Positions 25,013-33,989 are shown, counted from the stretch's first letter. The stretch is 64,000 bases of DNA from Enterococcus sp. CSURQ0835 (GCF_902706605.1 NZ_CACSLH010000004.1:58778-122777), one strand, 5' to 3'. Notes: generated by a model from the sequence alone, not told the origin. Program-made: numbers and translations.

Positions 25013-25195
25013 TTATTTTTCGCGTGTTGTAAAATGGATCTTACGCTGCGCATCACGTTCTAAAAAGGTCGTTTCTTTCAAGTAAGTGAAATGCAGTTCG
25101 TCGATCGCTGGATCAGCGAGCATTTTTTCATACCCTTCAAAAATATCGCGGATATATTTTTTGTACGCATGTTTTTTTCGTTGACGCTTATTCAT
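25013..25195 (-). CDS. Small conserved-looking basic protein, 60 residues
   Basis: Starts MNKRQRKKHAYKKYIRDIF after an AAGGATGG ribosome site and ends just before a strong terminator, so it has the layout of a real gene. Strongly basic N-terminus, acidic middle (EGYEKMLADPAIDELHF). No membrane helix, no recognised motif. Nucleic-acid or ribosome binding is only a guess from the charge. Separate from both neighbours, with 57 bp to the PBP gene stop. Confidence 0.65.
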   Translation of the reverse strand: MNKRQRKKHAYKKYIRDIFEGYEKMLADPAIDELHFTYLKETTFLERDAQRKIHFTTREK

Positions 25196-25252
25196 GGGCC
25201 ACCATCCTTCGTAGGCTATCTTACCAAGACTTTTTTAAACCGACAAGTAGAA

Positions 25253-27301
25253 TTATTGATAATTCTGATTTAAATAAGTCAAAAGTTCGCGGGAAAGATC
25301 AGTCGCCGAAGTGCCTTCAGGTTTGTTTTCCAAAAATTCTAGGACTGAATAGGCATGCTTATCCGTATCAAATGCATATAAGAAACTATTTTCTTTGCCT
25401 TTTTCATCTTGTTTCATTTTGATCTCGGCAGTTCCGGTCTTAGCCGCTAGCGGAATGTTCAGATCATTCAAACTGTGGGCAGTGCCATCTGCCTCTTTGA
25501 CAACAGCTTCCATATCTTGAGTGATCACATCCGCAGATTTTTGACTGATCACGTCGGCTTTAGTTTTCGTTTTTTCGCCTTTCACCAACCGCGGATAAAC
25601 TAGGGTTCCTTGATTTGGAAAAACGGAATAGGTGGTGATCTGTTGGATCGGGTTCAGCAACAACTGCCCTTGCCCGTAGCCGGTATCAGCTAACAAGATC
25701 TCCGAATTGAATTTTTTTTGGTTAGAGATCTGCGCAGGTTCCATTGCTAGTGGAAGTGCCAGCTTTTCTCCAAAAATAAATTTTTTTAAACCGGCGCGGA
25801 ATTTTTGCTCCCCTAATTTCAACGTTTCTTGGGCCATGTAAATATTATCAGAATTCACGAGCGCGGTTTTCAGATCGACTGGATTTTTTTCAGTGACTCG
25901 TGTGACTTGGTAACCACCCCAAGATGCGTCTTTTTGCCACTTCAAGCCAGTGATAGCTAATTTTTCATTCGGATCGAGTGTCCCAGCATCTAAACCGATC
26001 GCAGCCGTGACGGTTTTAAACGTCGAGCCTGGCGCGTATCCCGTAGTAAAGCGAGAACTGAAAGGTTGATTTTCATCGTTGTTGTATGCATCATAGTCTG
26101 CTTGAGTGATGCCATTAGTCATTTTATTGGGATCATAACTAGGGGAACTGGCAAGGACCAGCAGATCGCCCGTTTTAGGCGCCATTACGACACTGGAACC
26201 AGGATTGCCTTTTAACGAATCATAGGCGAGCTGCTGCGCGTGGCTATCGATGGTCAATTGGATCGTTTGGCCGTCTTTTTTCGCGACCTTTTTCAAGACT
26301 TGCTTTTGTTTACCTTGGCTGTCAGTAATCGCTAAACTCCCGCCGTCTCGTCCCCGTAATTTTTTATCATACGTCCGCTCTAAACCGGTCCGCCCGATTT
26401 TGCTGCCACTAGCTAATTGATCATTTTTCTTGATGTCGTCGGCGGTGACATTCCCCACGTAGCCCACTAATTGCGCGGCGGCTTCTTTTAACGGATAGAC
26501 GCGGCCGACTTTTGTTTGATACTCCGCTTTTTCTGGTAAATTTTCCGGCACACTCGTCACCGTTTTCAACGGAACGAAATGATCTTCTTGGACCCAGCTT
26601 TGGTCAAGCGCTTGGTTGATGTCATCGGCGGTCAAGCCTAAACTTTCAGCTAAACTTTGAATCGTCGCTGTCTTTTCGGTTCCGCTACCCAATTTTTTCG
26701 GTACGATCCCGATTTGGTAGACATTGCCATTGGCTGCGATCGCTGTACCATTCCGGTCCGTGATCTCACCGCGTGTCGCCAGGTCGTTTTGATAGCTGAT
26801 CTTATCTTGGCCTTTCATCGCCGGAAAAATCAGATCCGGCTGCCAGTTGATCTTTTTCCGATCACTGCTCAATGTTCCGGTGTATTGCTGCGCTTTTAAC
26901 TTACCTAGGCCAGTCGTCATACTTAGGTCATACGTAAATTGATAATGATCCCCACTTTTTTTGACTGTTAAATTTTTTGGCTGCAAGTGATCAGCCCCGA
27001 TAGCAGAAAAAATCGTCTGATATTTTTGCCCGACAGCGTCCTTTGTATAGCCGCTTTTTTTCAACGAGCTAGCTGTTACATACTGCGCGAGCTGATCATA
27101 TTTTCCATCATCCAAAGTCTGGATAAATTTTTTGACGGTTTTTTCACCTTGGGCTTCGGCTTTTGCCGTTTGTTGGTGCTGGTACAAGAAAAAGCCCCCG
27201 CCAGCAATCACGACTGCACCGCCTAAAAGTGCGAGCCATTTTTTGTTTGAACGAGGAGCTTCTTTGTCGCTTCCGTGATTTCTACCTGATCGATTTTCCA
27301 T
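25253..27301 (-). CDS. pbp5: Low-affinity class B penicillin-binding protein, PBP5/Pbp4 type
   Basis: D,D-transpeptidase that cross-links peptidoglycan and gives enterococci intrinsic beta-lactam tolerance. 682 residues: cytoplasmic tail, membrane anchor (22-40), MecA-type NTF2-like domain (45-155), dimerisation domain (165-340), transpeptidase (350-680). Motifs SxxK (STFK 426-429), SDN (484-486), KTG (621-623) sit four residues later than my memory of E. faecium PBP5 (422, 480, 617). Residues matching positions 485 and 629 there are Met489 and Glu633, the forms seen in susceptible strains. Divergent from the guanylate-kinase-like gene, sharing a 60-bp control region. E. faecalis calls this gene pbp4. 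Confidence 0.93.
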   Translation of the reverse strand: MENRSGRNHGSDKEAPRSNKKWLALLGGAVVIAGGGFFLYQHQQTAKAEAQGEKTVKKFIQTLDDGKYDQLAQYVTASSLKKSGYTKDAVGQKYQTIFSAIGADHLQPKNLTVKKSGDHYQFTYDLSMTTGLGKLKAQQYTGTLSSDRKKINWQPDLIFPAMKGQDKISYQNDLATRGEITDRNGTAIAANGNVYQIGIVPKKLGSGTEKTATIQSLAESLGLTADDINQALDQSWVQEDHFVPLKTVTSVPENLPEKAEYQTKVGRVYPLKEAAAQLVGYVGNVTADDIKKNDQLASGSKIGRTGLERTYDKKLRGRDGGSLAITDSQGKQKQVLKKVAKKDGQTIQLTIDSHAQQLAYDSLKGNPGSSVVMAPKTGDLLVLASSPSYDPNKMTNGITQADYDAYNNDENQPFSSRFTTGYAPGSTFKTVTAAIGLDAGTLDPNEKLAITGLKWQKDASWGGYQVTRVTEKNPVDLKTALVNSDNIYMAQETLKLGEQKFRAGLKKFIFGEKLALPLAMEPAQISNQKKFNSEILLADTGYGQGQLLLNPIQQITTYSVFPNQGTLVYPRLVKGEKTKTKADVISQKSADVITQDMEAVVKEADGTAHSLNDLNIPLAAKTGTAEIKMKQDEKGKENSFLYAFDTDKHAYSVLEFLENKPEGTSATDLSRELLTYLNQNYQ

Positions 27302-27361
27302 GAGATTCTCCTTTAAAAATATTTTGATTCGTATATACTAAAAACAAAGGACGTGTGTTTA

Positions 27362-27928
27362 ATGCCAAAATGTTATTTATTTATGGGACCTAGTGGCTCA
27401 GGGAAAACGACTTTAGCCGAGAGCTGCTTTACGCCCGACCAAAAAATCATTTCCAATACGACCCGCAACATGCGACCCGGCGAACGAGACGGAGTCGATT
27501 ATTATTTTATCTCCACTGAGCAGTTTGAAGACTTGATCAAAGCTGGCAAACTTGCGGAATATGATTGCTATGATCAGCACTACTATGGTATCGCAAAAGC
27601 GACGATAAAAAAAGCCTTAAAAAAAGGAGATTGTTACGATCCGATCACACCGCAAGGCTTTTGGAATTTATTTGCACAATACGGCGACCAATTAGTGCCT
27701 GTCTGGCTCAATATTTCAAAACAAACGGTCGCAACGCGCTTAAAAAATCGTGCCGATGAAGCAGAGATCAAACGGCGACTGGCCATCTATGAAAAAGATC
27801 AGTTAGAACTTCCTCGCCTGCGAAAACTTCCTCAATTGATCGAACTGGACGGTGAAAAAAGTTTGCCGGAACTCATTCAGCAATTCAAGTTAAAAAGCGG
27901 CCTTTATTCGTCTAATCCTAAAAACTGA
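27362..27928 (+). CDS. Guanylate-kinase-like P-loop protein
   Basis: 188 residues from ATG 27362, ten bases after AAAGGA; the GTG at 27353 lies within the spacing. Seen: P-loop GPSGSGKTT near residue 12, the GMP-binding block SNTTRNMRPGERDGVDYYF near residue 38, and YYGIAKATI near residue 82. The canonical strand that follows (V-DI-QGA) is replaced by ITPQGFWNL, so it is a divergent paralogue and not the essential Gmk. GMP kinase activity is uncertain. TATACT at 27334 is a likely -10. Its 3' end overlaps the convergent GNAT gene by 25 bp. Confidence 0.8.
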   Translation: MPKCYLFMGPSGSGKTTLAESCFTPDQKIISNTTRNMRPGERDGVDYYFISTEQFEDLIKAGKLAEYDCYDQHYYGIAKATIKKALKKGDCYDPITPQGFWNLFAQYGDQLVPVWLNISKQTVATRLKNRADEAEIKRRLAIYEKDQLELPRLRKLPQLIELDGEKSLPELIQQFKLKSGLYSSNPKN

Positions 27929-28422
27929 TACGCGACGCGCTCACCGTTTGGAAAAGGAAATTGAACGATCCCGCATTCGGCAAAGCCAGCTTTTTTTATC
28001 AAATGCCGCATGATCTCATTAGCCGGATACGTATCGATCCGAATATCTGGATAGCCTAAGCGCTGCGCTTCGGTAAGACATACCGTCAGTAATTTGCTGC
28101 CCACTCCTTGCCCGCGGACACTAGGGCTGATCGCGACGTGATGGATCGAAAGGTAATCTGGACTGTCGCGCAGCCACTTTCCAGTAATCGCTTGATAGAC
28201 TGGATCATTTCCTTTGATCAACGCGGCCGTACCAACTAGCTGACCCGCACTTTCAAGAACGTAACTTTCTTGGCGCGCGATATCTTTTTGGATTACGGCT
28301 TTATCTGGACCTTGTCCGTTTTGCCATTGCGGTGATCCTTGTTGTTTTAAAAATTGTTTCGCCGCTGCGATGATCGTTAAAATCTCTGATAAATCAGCTT
28401 CTGTTGCAAGTCGAAAATTCAT
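27904..28422 (-). CDS. GNAT family N-acetyltransferase
   Basis: 172 residues from ATG 28422, behind GAAAGGA; the longer frame overlaps the upstream gene. Seen: acetyl-CoA loop RGQGVGSKLL near residue 112, preceded by the strand YLSIHHVAISP, and C-terminal MRHLIKKAGFAECG. Substrate unknown. The ATG overlaps the stop of the sce7725-like gene (ATGA), so it is the last gene of a three-gene unit with the nuclease-like protein; this makes a plain housekeeping role less certain. Confidence 0.88.
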   Translation of the reverse strand: MNFRLATEADLSEILTIIAAAKQFLKQQGSPQWQNGQGPDKAVIQKDIARQESYVLESAGQLVGTAALIKGNDPVYQAITGKWLRDSPDYLSIHHVAISPSVRGQGVGSKLLTVCLTEAQRLGYPDIRIDTYPANEIMRHLIKKAGFAECGIVQFPFPNGERVAYQFLGLDE

Positions 28423-29318
28423 CTGTTCAATCCTTTCAAATAATGTTCGCCATTTTCTAAATAACTCCCGATCAGTTCCAAATGATGAGCCAGTGACCAT
28501 TTTTTGATCGTACCTAGCCCGGGAAATTTTTGGGTTTGCTGATAGGCTAATAATTCTTCCAGACCTAAAGTCAAAAGTAATTGCGCGTGATTTTTTTGGA
28601 CCCATACATCAAGCTTAGCCAATGCTTCAAAAAATTTTCCAGCTTGATCCCGCGCATCGTCATTACTGTCAGAAACGAAGTGTTTGACACGTAGATTTAA
28701 ATACGCATCAAAATAAGTAATGTGTAGGGCGATCGCGCGACTTGGCCCTCCTTTATCAACGTAACGGCTTCCTTCAATCGTGTAATCACTAAACCCGACA
28801 AAACCATCTGTCTGCCAATACAAAAATTCATCACTGTAAAAATCGTCGTCTTTGAGAGCATAATCGGCGACTTTTTTGCGTACTTGAAAGTTTTCCTGCA
28901 AAACGATCTTGCGCGGAAATGGTAAGATGCGAAAGCGACCTTGATCGGGAATCACGACAAGTTTTTCAGCTAGTTGCATCGGTAGTTGCGCCAATTGCCG
29001 CGGCGAGCGAGCGGTGAAAACATATAACTCAGCTAGCGGAGTATCTCTCGTGACGATTGCCGCAGATCGGACACTGCGCTCCACATGCCAATGGTATTTT
29101 TTTTCGGCTAATAATTTATACGTCCCCACTTGTGGATTTTGGATGACAAATAGCGGACACGCTTGCTGGTCAAATAGTTGGATCACATTTTTCAAAGTAG
29201 CTGAATCGCGGACCGGTTCAATGATCGGCTGGATTTTTTTGCTCCACCGCTGAGCCTTCACCAACGTTTGAAGCGCTAATAAATCAAATTGTTTACCACG
29301 TAAATAAGGATAATACAT
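28419..29318 (-). CDS. sce7725-like family protein
   Basis: 299 residues. N-terminus MYYPYLRGKQFDLLALQTL and the following PIIEPV block match my memory of the sce7725 family, which is itself like the phage-type Beta-protein family (TIM-barrel-like, function unknown). Other marks: QRFRILPFP-like segment, a GFSDYTIEGSRYVDKGGPSRAIALH block near residue 180 with conserved Asp, Glu and Gly. The family is often found beside a nuclease-like partner, as here. It starts five bases after the nuclease stop, with its ribosome site TTGGAG inside that gene, and overlaps the GNAT start. Confidence 0.75.
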   Translation of the reverse strand: MYYPYLRGKQFDLLALQTLVKAQRWSKKIQPIIEPVRDSATLKNVIQLFDQQACPLFVIQNPQVGTYKLLAEKKYHWHVERSVRSAAIVTRDTPLAELYVFTARSPRQLAQLPMQLAEKLVVIPDQGRFRILPFPRKIVLQENFQVRKKVADYALKDDDFYSDEFLYWQTDGFVGFSDYTIEGSRYVDKGGPSRAIALHITYFDAYLNLRVKHFVSDSNDDARDQAGKFFEALAKLDVWVQKNHAQLLLTLGLEELLAYQQTQKFPGLGTIKKWSLAHHLELIGSYLENGEHYLKGLNR

Positions 29319-29322
29319 CTCA

Positions 29323-30012
29323 TCACTCCAACGGTTCGGTCGGGCGCCGTTTGAACGCCGTTTTAGTTTTTAAAAATTGATAGTCTTGCTGTAAAGCGTG
29401 CAACTCTTCTTCAAGGCTCGCGATTTTTTGTTCCGTGATATCGTCAATAAAACGATCGTAATAATGCTCCTCGCTCAAACCATCTTTTAACTCACTGCGG
29501 CGTTTTAATTCTTTGTAGAGCTGCTCAGTCGAAAAGAAACTGGGACCATATGCCATTTGCTTAGCTTTTCGAACTTCACGAAAAAGGGTGGCGTTGAAGC
29601 GTTCTAAAATTTCAGCTTCCTCCAGTTGCAACGATTGTTTTTGAGGGCGTTTCTCAATCAAAAAAGTCCCCGCAGCCGGCAGCAATTCGTCGTGTTCCCC
29701 GTAAGGCCGATAGACTAAGACTCCGATCTCGGTTGGAATATCAGCTTTGACCTTTTCATAAAGTTCTGCTGTCAACACGAAATAATTATAGTGTCCGACA
29801 AACGACAACTTAGCACTGGAATAAAAATCATTTTTTGAGATCTTTAATTCATAACAGCGCCACTCACGTTGACCTTGCCGTGAAAAACAAGCAAGAGTGT
29901 CCACGATCCCCGCCTCTTTTGGCAGTGCCACTTCTTCGACGACCATCGCGCCCAGTTCCAAACAATAATAATAAAGTGCTTTTTCCATTTCTTTTGTTAA
30001 TGCTGTTTTCAA
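29323..30012 (-). CDS. PD-(D/E)xK-type (MmcB-like) nuclease-like protein
   Basis: 229 residues from TTG 30012, eight bases after AAGG; a GTG at 30021 overlaps that ribosome site. Seen: residues 20-120 form a restriction-endonuclease-like core with an Asp in AGIVDTLACF and ExK in CYELKISKNDF, then KLSFVGHYNYFVLT and the strand GVLVYR. That is the MmcB/VRR-like nuclease pattern. Residues 130-229 are helical and end in a coiled coil (EEELHALQQDYQFLK). Nuclease activity is inferred from the residues. First gene of the nuclease/sce7725-like/GNAT unit. Confidence 0.7.
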   Translation of the reverse strand: MKTALTKEMEKALYYYCLELGAMVVEEVALPKEAGIVDTLACFSRQGQREWRCYELKISKNDFYSSAKLSFVGHYNYFVLTAELYEKVKADIPTEIGVLVYRPYGEHDELLPAAGTFLIEKRPQKQSLQLEEAEILERFNATLFREVRKAKQMAYGPSFFSTEQLYKELKRRSELKDGLSEEHYYDRFIDDITEQKIASLEEELHALQQDYQFLKTKTAFKRRPTEPLE

Positions 30013-30064
30013 TCTACTCACCTTAATGCGAACGTATTTTCGCTTACTGTAGCATAAGTGAACG

Positions 30065-30092
30065 AAAAAAAACAGAGGGCATCCCTCTGTTT
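30065..30092 (-). terminator. Terminator of the EgtU-like/reductase operon
   Basis: AAACAGAGGG / CCCTCTGTTT with a three-base loop, T-run on the minus strand, 26 bases after the reductase stop. Confidence 0.85.
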
Positions 30093-30117
30093 AAAAAATT
30101 ATTTTGAAGCTGTTGTA

Positions 30118-31446
30118 TCAGACCAAATATTCCAAGTCACTGGCAGTTGTCGGATAACCGATGATCATTTTTTTGAGTTCAGCATGGCTGATTTTTTGAT
30201 TCAAGACCAGTGTAAGCTGATTGATCAGTTCATCAGCGAGACTGCTGAGACAAGTAATGGCGACGATCGTGTCATTTTCATCGTATACGAATTTGATTTT
30301 CGCCAGCTCATCGTTGATCCGTGCGTAAGTGAACCAACTTGCAAGATCCAACGTGCGACTGTGGTATTTCCCATCACTTTTTTGGATCGTTTTTTCAGCT
30401 AACCCGACCCGCGCTAATTTTTTAGCCCCAAAGACGATCGTCGGGATCAATGGGTAATCGATCGCGTGACTTGTTTTACCCGTCATCACTTGTGCCACAT
30501 ATTCGCCTTCAAAGACACTGACCGGCGTAAGTTTTGGTCGCACTTTAGCTAAGACATCCCCACAAGCAAAAATATGCGGTGCACTTGTTTGCAAATGATC
30601 GTTGACCTCGATTCCTTTTTTCGAGTAAGTAACACCAGCTTTTTCTAGCGACAGTGCCTCCACATTCGGAATCCGCCCAGTCGCACCGATCACCATATCC
30701 GTCACCGTTTCAAAATTATCTCCTACTAAACGGTAGCCCGGTCGCATGACTTCAACTTGTTCCACATCGACATTAAACGTAAAACGCACGCCTTGTTTCG
30801 TCAAATAATCGACTAGCTCCGTAACTAATTCGCGATCAAATTCTTTTAAAGGTTGATCATTGTGGTGGATGACCTCCACTTGTGCTCCCGCAGCGTTAGC
30901 GATCGTCGCAAGCTCCAATGCGATATAGCCTGCACCGATAAAGGTGATCCGCTTAGGTAAATGTTCCAACTCTAAAAAGTCACTGCTGGTTTGGATATAT
31001 TCTTGGCCTTCTAATGGTAAAATCGAAGCGCGCTGGCCGGTAGCGATCAAAAATTGTTTAGCTTGCAGCTGTTCATCATTCACGATGATTTGATGAGGAT
31101 CGGAAAACTCCGCTTGCCCGGCATAATAATCGATCCCAGCTTTTTCTAATGCGGCTTTGCGTTCGGATGAGACTGGATCAGTAAATGTCTTTTTAAACGC
31201 CATCAACTCTTCCCAGTCGATACTTGCATCCGCTTCAAAACCTTTGCCACTTAAGGCATTGACTTTGTGTTTAGCTTCAACTGCGGCCATCAAAACTTTT
31301 TTAGGATCACAGCCCCGGTTCGGGCACGTCCCGCCCCAAAGATCAGATTCCACGATGGCGACTTTAAGCCCTGCTGTCTTTAACTCAAAAACAGCCGAAA
31401 AACCACCGACACCACTTCCGATCACGATTGCATCATAATTTTTCAT
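30118..31446 (-). CDS. FAD-dependent disulfide reductase family protein without the His-Glu pair
   Basis: 442 residues of the glutathione-reductase/dihydrolipoamide-dehydrogenase fold: FAD motif VIGSGVGGFSAV at residue 8, redox cysteines GGTCPNRGC (C-x4-C near 40), NAD(P)H-binding GAGYIALELA near 165, second FAD motif ACGDV near 295. The C-terminal interface that in glutathione reductase carries HPTxxE reads GYPTTASD, so the catalytic His and its Glu are Tyr and Ser. It follows the transporter ATPase gene by three bases, with its ribosome site inside that gene's end, so it belongs to the importer operon; a low-molecular-weight thiol substrate is inferred. Confidence 0.85.
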   Translation of the reverse strand: MKNYDAIVIGSGVGGFSAVFELKTAGLKVAIVESDLWGGTCPNRGCDPKKVLMAAVEAKHKVNALSGKGFEADASIDWEELMAFKKTFTDPVSSERKAALEKAGIDYYAGQAEFSDPHQIIVNDEQLQAKQFLIATGQRASILPLEGQEYIQTSSDFLELEHLPKRITFIGAGYIALELATIANAAGAQVEVIHHNDQPLKEFDRELVTELVDYLTKQGVRFTFNVDVEQVEVMRPGYRLVGDNFETVTDMVIGATGRIPNVEALSLEKAGVTYSKKGIEVNDHLQTSAPHIFACGDVLAKVRPKLTPVSVFEGEYVAQVMTGKTSHAIDYPLIPTIVFGAKKLARVGLAEKTIQKSDGKYHSRTLDLASWFTYARINDELAKIKFVYDENDTIVAITCLSSLADELINQLTLVLNQKISHAELKKMIIGYPTTASDLEYLV

Positions 31447-31449
31447 TAC

Positions 31450-32403
31450 TTACTCCCCCTGACTTAAAAAACGAAAAATGTCACTGCGCGAGACTTCGCC
31501 CACCAGTTGGTCTTGCTCGGTCAAATAAAAATATTCCCAGGTCACTAATTGATCAAAGGCCGCTCCCAAATGTTCCGTCACACTAAGCCGCGGGATCTTG
31601 GGCTCGACGTGTTTGATTCGTTGATAAAAACCACCCGTATAAAGTGCTTGCAGCGTTTGATCGGTGAGGTCGCCAGCTGTTTCGTTGAAAAATTGTTGTA
31701 CGAAATCCGTCTTTGGTTGGTTTTGGATCACGTCTGGTGTATCACACTGGACAAGTTTCCCATGATGCATCACGGCGATTCGATCTCCTAATTTCAAAGC
31801 TTCTTTCATGTTGTGAGTCACAAAGATCACCGTATTACCTAATTTTTGGTGTAACTTCAAGACAAGTTCTTGCAAACTGGTTCGTGAAATCGGATCTAGC
31901 GCACTGAACGGTTCGTCCATTAAGATCACATCTGGTTCAGCTGCGATCGCGCGCAAGATCCCGATTCGCTGTTGTTGCCCGCCTGAAAGCTCACCTGGCA
32001 AGCGATCTCGATAAGTCGCTGGGTCCAATGCAACTTCTCGCAATAACTCATCGACTCGCGCTCTGCGTCTCTTTTTATCCCAACCGAGCATCTCAGGAAT
32101 CAATTCAATATTTTCTTTGACGGTCATCGTCGGAAAAAGTGCGATCTGTTGTAAAACGTAGCCGATCTGCCAACGCAATTTTTGCAGCGGGTAATCTTTG
32201 ATCCGCTTATTTTTGAAATAGACATTCCCTTCAGTCGGGACGACTAAACCATTGATCATTTTCAAACTTGTGGTCTTACCGCTGCCAGAAGGTCCGACTA
32301 AAACGAAGATCTCACCTTCTTTGATCTCCAAATTCAAATGTTCTAGGACTTGCTGACCGTCGAAATTTTGTCCGACATCTTTAAATTCAATAATCGTTTT
32401 CAT
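31450..32403 (-). CDS. ABC transporter ATPase, EgtUA/BilEA/OpuCA-like
   Basis: 317 residues. Walker A GPSGSGKTT near residue 38, Q-loop QQIALFPTMTV, signature LSGGQQQR, Walker B ILMDEPF, H-loop VTHNMKEAL, then a C-terminal regulatory segment that ends in a CBS-like half (YLTEQDQLVGEVSRSDIFRFL). This is the quaternary-amine/ergothioneine ATPase type. Start ATG overlaps the permease stop by one base (TGATG). With the permease-binding protein fusion it forms the importer; energises uptake at the membrane. Confidence 0.9.
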   Translation of the reverse strand: MKTIIEFKDVGQNFDGQQVLEHLNLEIKEGEIFVLVGPSGSGKTTSLKMINGLVVPTEGNVYFKNKRIKDYPLQKLRWQIGYVLQQIALFPTMTVKENIELIPEMLGWDKKRRRARVDELLREVALDPATYRDRLPGELSGGQQQRIGILRAIAAEPDVILMDEPFSALDPISRTSLQELVLKLHQKLGNTVIFVTHNMKEALKLGDRIAVMHHGKLVQCDTPDVIQNQPKTDFVQQFFNETAGDLTDQTLQALYTGGFYQRIKHVEPKIPRLSVTEHLGAAFDQLVTWEYFYLTEQDQLVGEVSRSDIFRFLSQGE

Positions 32404-33929
32404 CAGTCAGCCTCCTTGAGAATTTTTTCTTGAACTAAAAACTCGTGCGCAACTTTTTTCGGTGATTTACCTTCCACATTGACCGCGTAATTCATTTGAA
32501 TCATTTGCTCTTCGGTGATTTTTCCGGCAAGCCGATTCAATCCTTTGACGACTTGCGGATGTTTTTGCGCAAATTCAGCGCGCATCAGTGGCGCCCCTTG
32601 ATAAGCTGGAAACAGGTTGCCGTCGTCTTTTAATGCTACTAAATCATATTGCTTCAGCTCACTATCAGTCGAATACGCATCGATCACGTCGACTGCATTA
32701 TTTTTGATCGCTTGATACCGTAGCGCGGGCTCCATTCCTTGGACCGATTGAAATTTAAAACCGTATACTTTTTGGATGCCTAGATAACCATCTGGTCGAT
32801 CACTGAACTCCAAGGTAAAACCAGCTTTCAACTCGGGATGCTGCGCTAAATCAGAAATTTTGGTGATGTGGTCTTTTTCAGCAGTCGCTTTCCGCATCGC
32901 CAGCGCATAAGTATTTTCGTATTTCATCGGTTTTAAATACGTCAGATCAAATTGCTGTTGTAATAATTTTTTGGCGGTGTGATACGTTTGATCTGCTGAC
33001 AGTTCTTTTTTCGTTTTGACTTTGACTAAACTTTCCAGGACAGTCCCAGTAAATTCGGGATAGATGTCGATCTGATCATTTTTCAATGCGTTAAACAAGA
33101 AACTCGTCTTCCCAAAGTTAGGTTTCAATTCAACTTTCACTTCTGGATCTTCTTGTTCGATCACTTCCCGGTACATATTGATCAAAATATCTGGCTCAGC
33201 CCCTAACTTCCCTGCGATCGTGATCGTCTCTGGCTTAAACGGATTGTGTTGTGCGAAAAAAATGCCGCCGATCGCTAGAAATAAAACGCCAAGTGTCGCA
33301 AATGTCAGTTTGACACTTCGAGTTTGTAAAAAGCGGATCAAGCCACTGAATAAAATCGCAAGTAAGGCTGAGCTGATCGCGCCAATCAATGTCAGACTAG
33401 GATCGTTGCGGTCGATTCCTAATAAGATAAAAGTTCCCAAACCGCCTGCGCCGATCAAAGCAGCTAATGTCGCTGTCCCGATAATCAATACAAGTGCTGT
33501 TCTGATCCCCGAAATAATCACTGGCAGTGCTAGCGGCAGCTCAACTTTCATCAATTTACGCAAGCGTGACATCCCAAAGGCATCGGCTGCTTCTTCTAGT
33601 GACGGATCAATCTCAGATAGACCAATGTACGTGTTTTGAAAAATCGGCAGCAACGCGTAGATAACAAGTGCGATCAAAGCCGGCACCGTCCCGATCCCGA
33701 CTAAAGGAATCAATAAGCCTAAAAGTGCCAGTGAAGGGATCGTTTGTAAAATACTAGTTAGCTGCAACATGATCTCCGCTGCTCGTTTTTTCTGGCTCAA
33801 AAAAATCGCCAAGGGGATTGCGATCACGATTGCAATCAACAGTGCGCTTAAAGAAATCGCCAAATGTTCTAAGATTGCTTGTAACAACTGGCTCTTTCGT
33901 TGGGTTAAAGTAGTCCAAAATTCATTCAT
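32403..33929 (-). CDS. ABC permease fused to substrate-binding domain (EgtUBC/BilEB-like)
   Basis: 508 residues from ATG 33929, six bases after GGAG; an ATG at 33941 precedes the ribosome site. Residues 1-220: permease with about six helices and the EAA loop EEAADAFGMSRLRKLMKVELPLALP. Residues 235-508: extracellular binding domain of the OpuAC type with YPEFTGTVLES, FSDRPDGYLGIQKVYGF and DVIDAYSTDSELKQYDLV. The fused layout and these blocks match pneumococcal EgtU, an ergothioneine importer, and Listeria BilE; a betaine or carnitine role is the alternative. The co-transcribed disulfide reductase favours a thiol ligand. Confidence 0.85.
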   Translation of the reverse strand: MNEFWTTLTQRKSQLLQAILEHLAISLSALLIAIVIAIPLAIFLSQKKRAAEIMLQLTSILQTIPSLALLGLLIPLVGIGTVPALIALVIYALLPIFQNTYIGLSEIDPSLEEAADAFGMSRLRKLMKVELPLALPVIISGIRTALVLIIGTATLAALIGAGGLGTFILLGIDRNDPSLTLIGAISSALLAILFSGLIRFLQTRSVKLTFATLGVLFLAIGGIFFAQHNPFKPETITIAGKLGAEPDILINMYREVIEQEDPEVKVELKPNFGKTSFLFNALKNDQIDIYPEFTGTVLESLVKVKTKKELSADQTYHTAKKLLQQQFDLTYLKPMKYENTYALAMRKATAEKDHITKISDLAQHPELKAGFTLEFSDRPDGYLGIQKVYGFKFQSVQGMEPALRYQAIKNNAVDVIDAYSTDSELKQYDLVALKDDGNLFPAYQGAPLMRAEFAQKHPQVVKGLNRLAGKITEEQMIQMNYAVNVEGKSPKKVAHEFLVQEKILKEAD

Positions 33930-33961
33930 ATGCGTCTCCATTGTATTTTTGTGTTAATTTT

Positions 33962-33989
33962 AGTATAACGAATGTTTAGAGTAAGACAA
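33962..33989 (-). promoter_or_regulatory. Promoter of the EgtU-like operon
   Basis: Minus strand TTGTCT, 16-base spacer, TATACT, about 33 bases before the chosen ATG. Confidence 0.65.
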
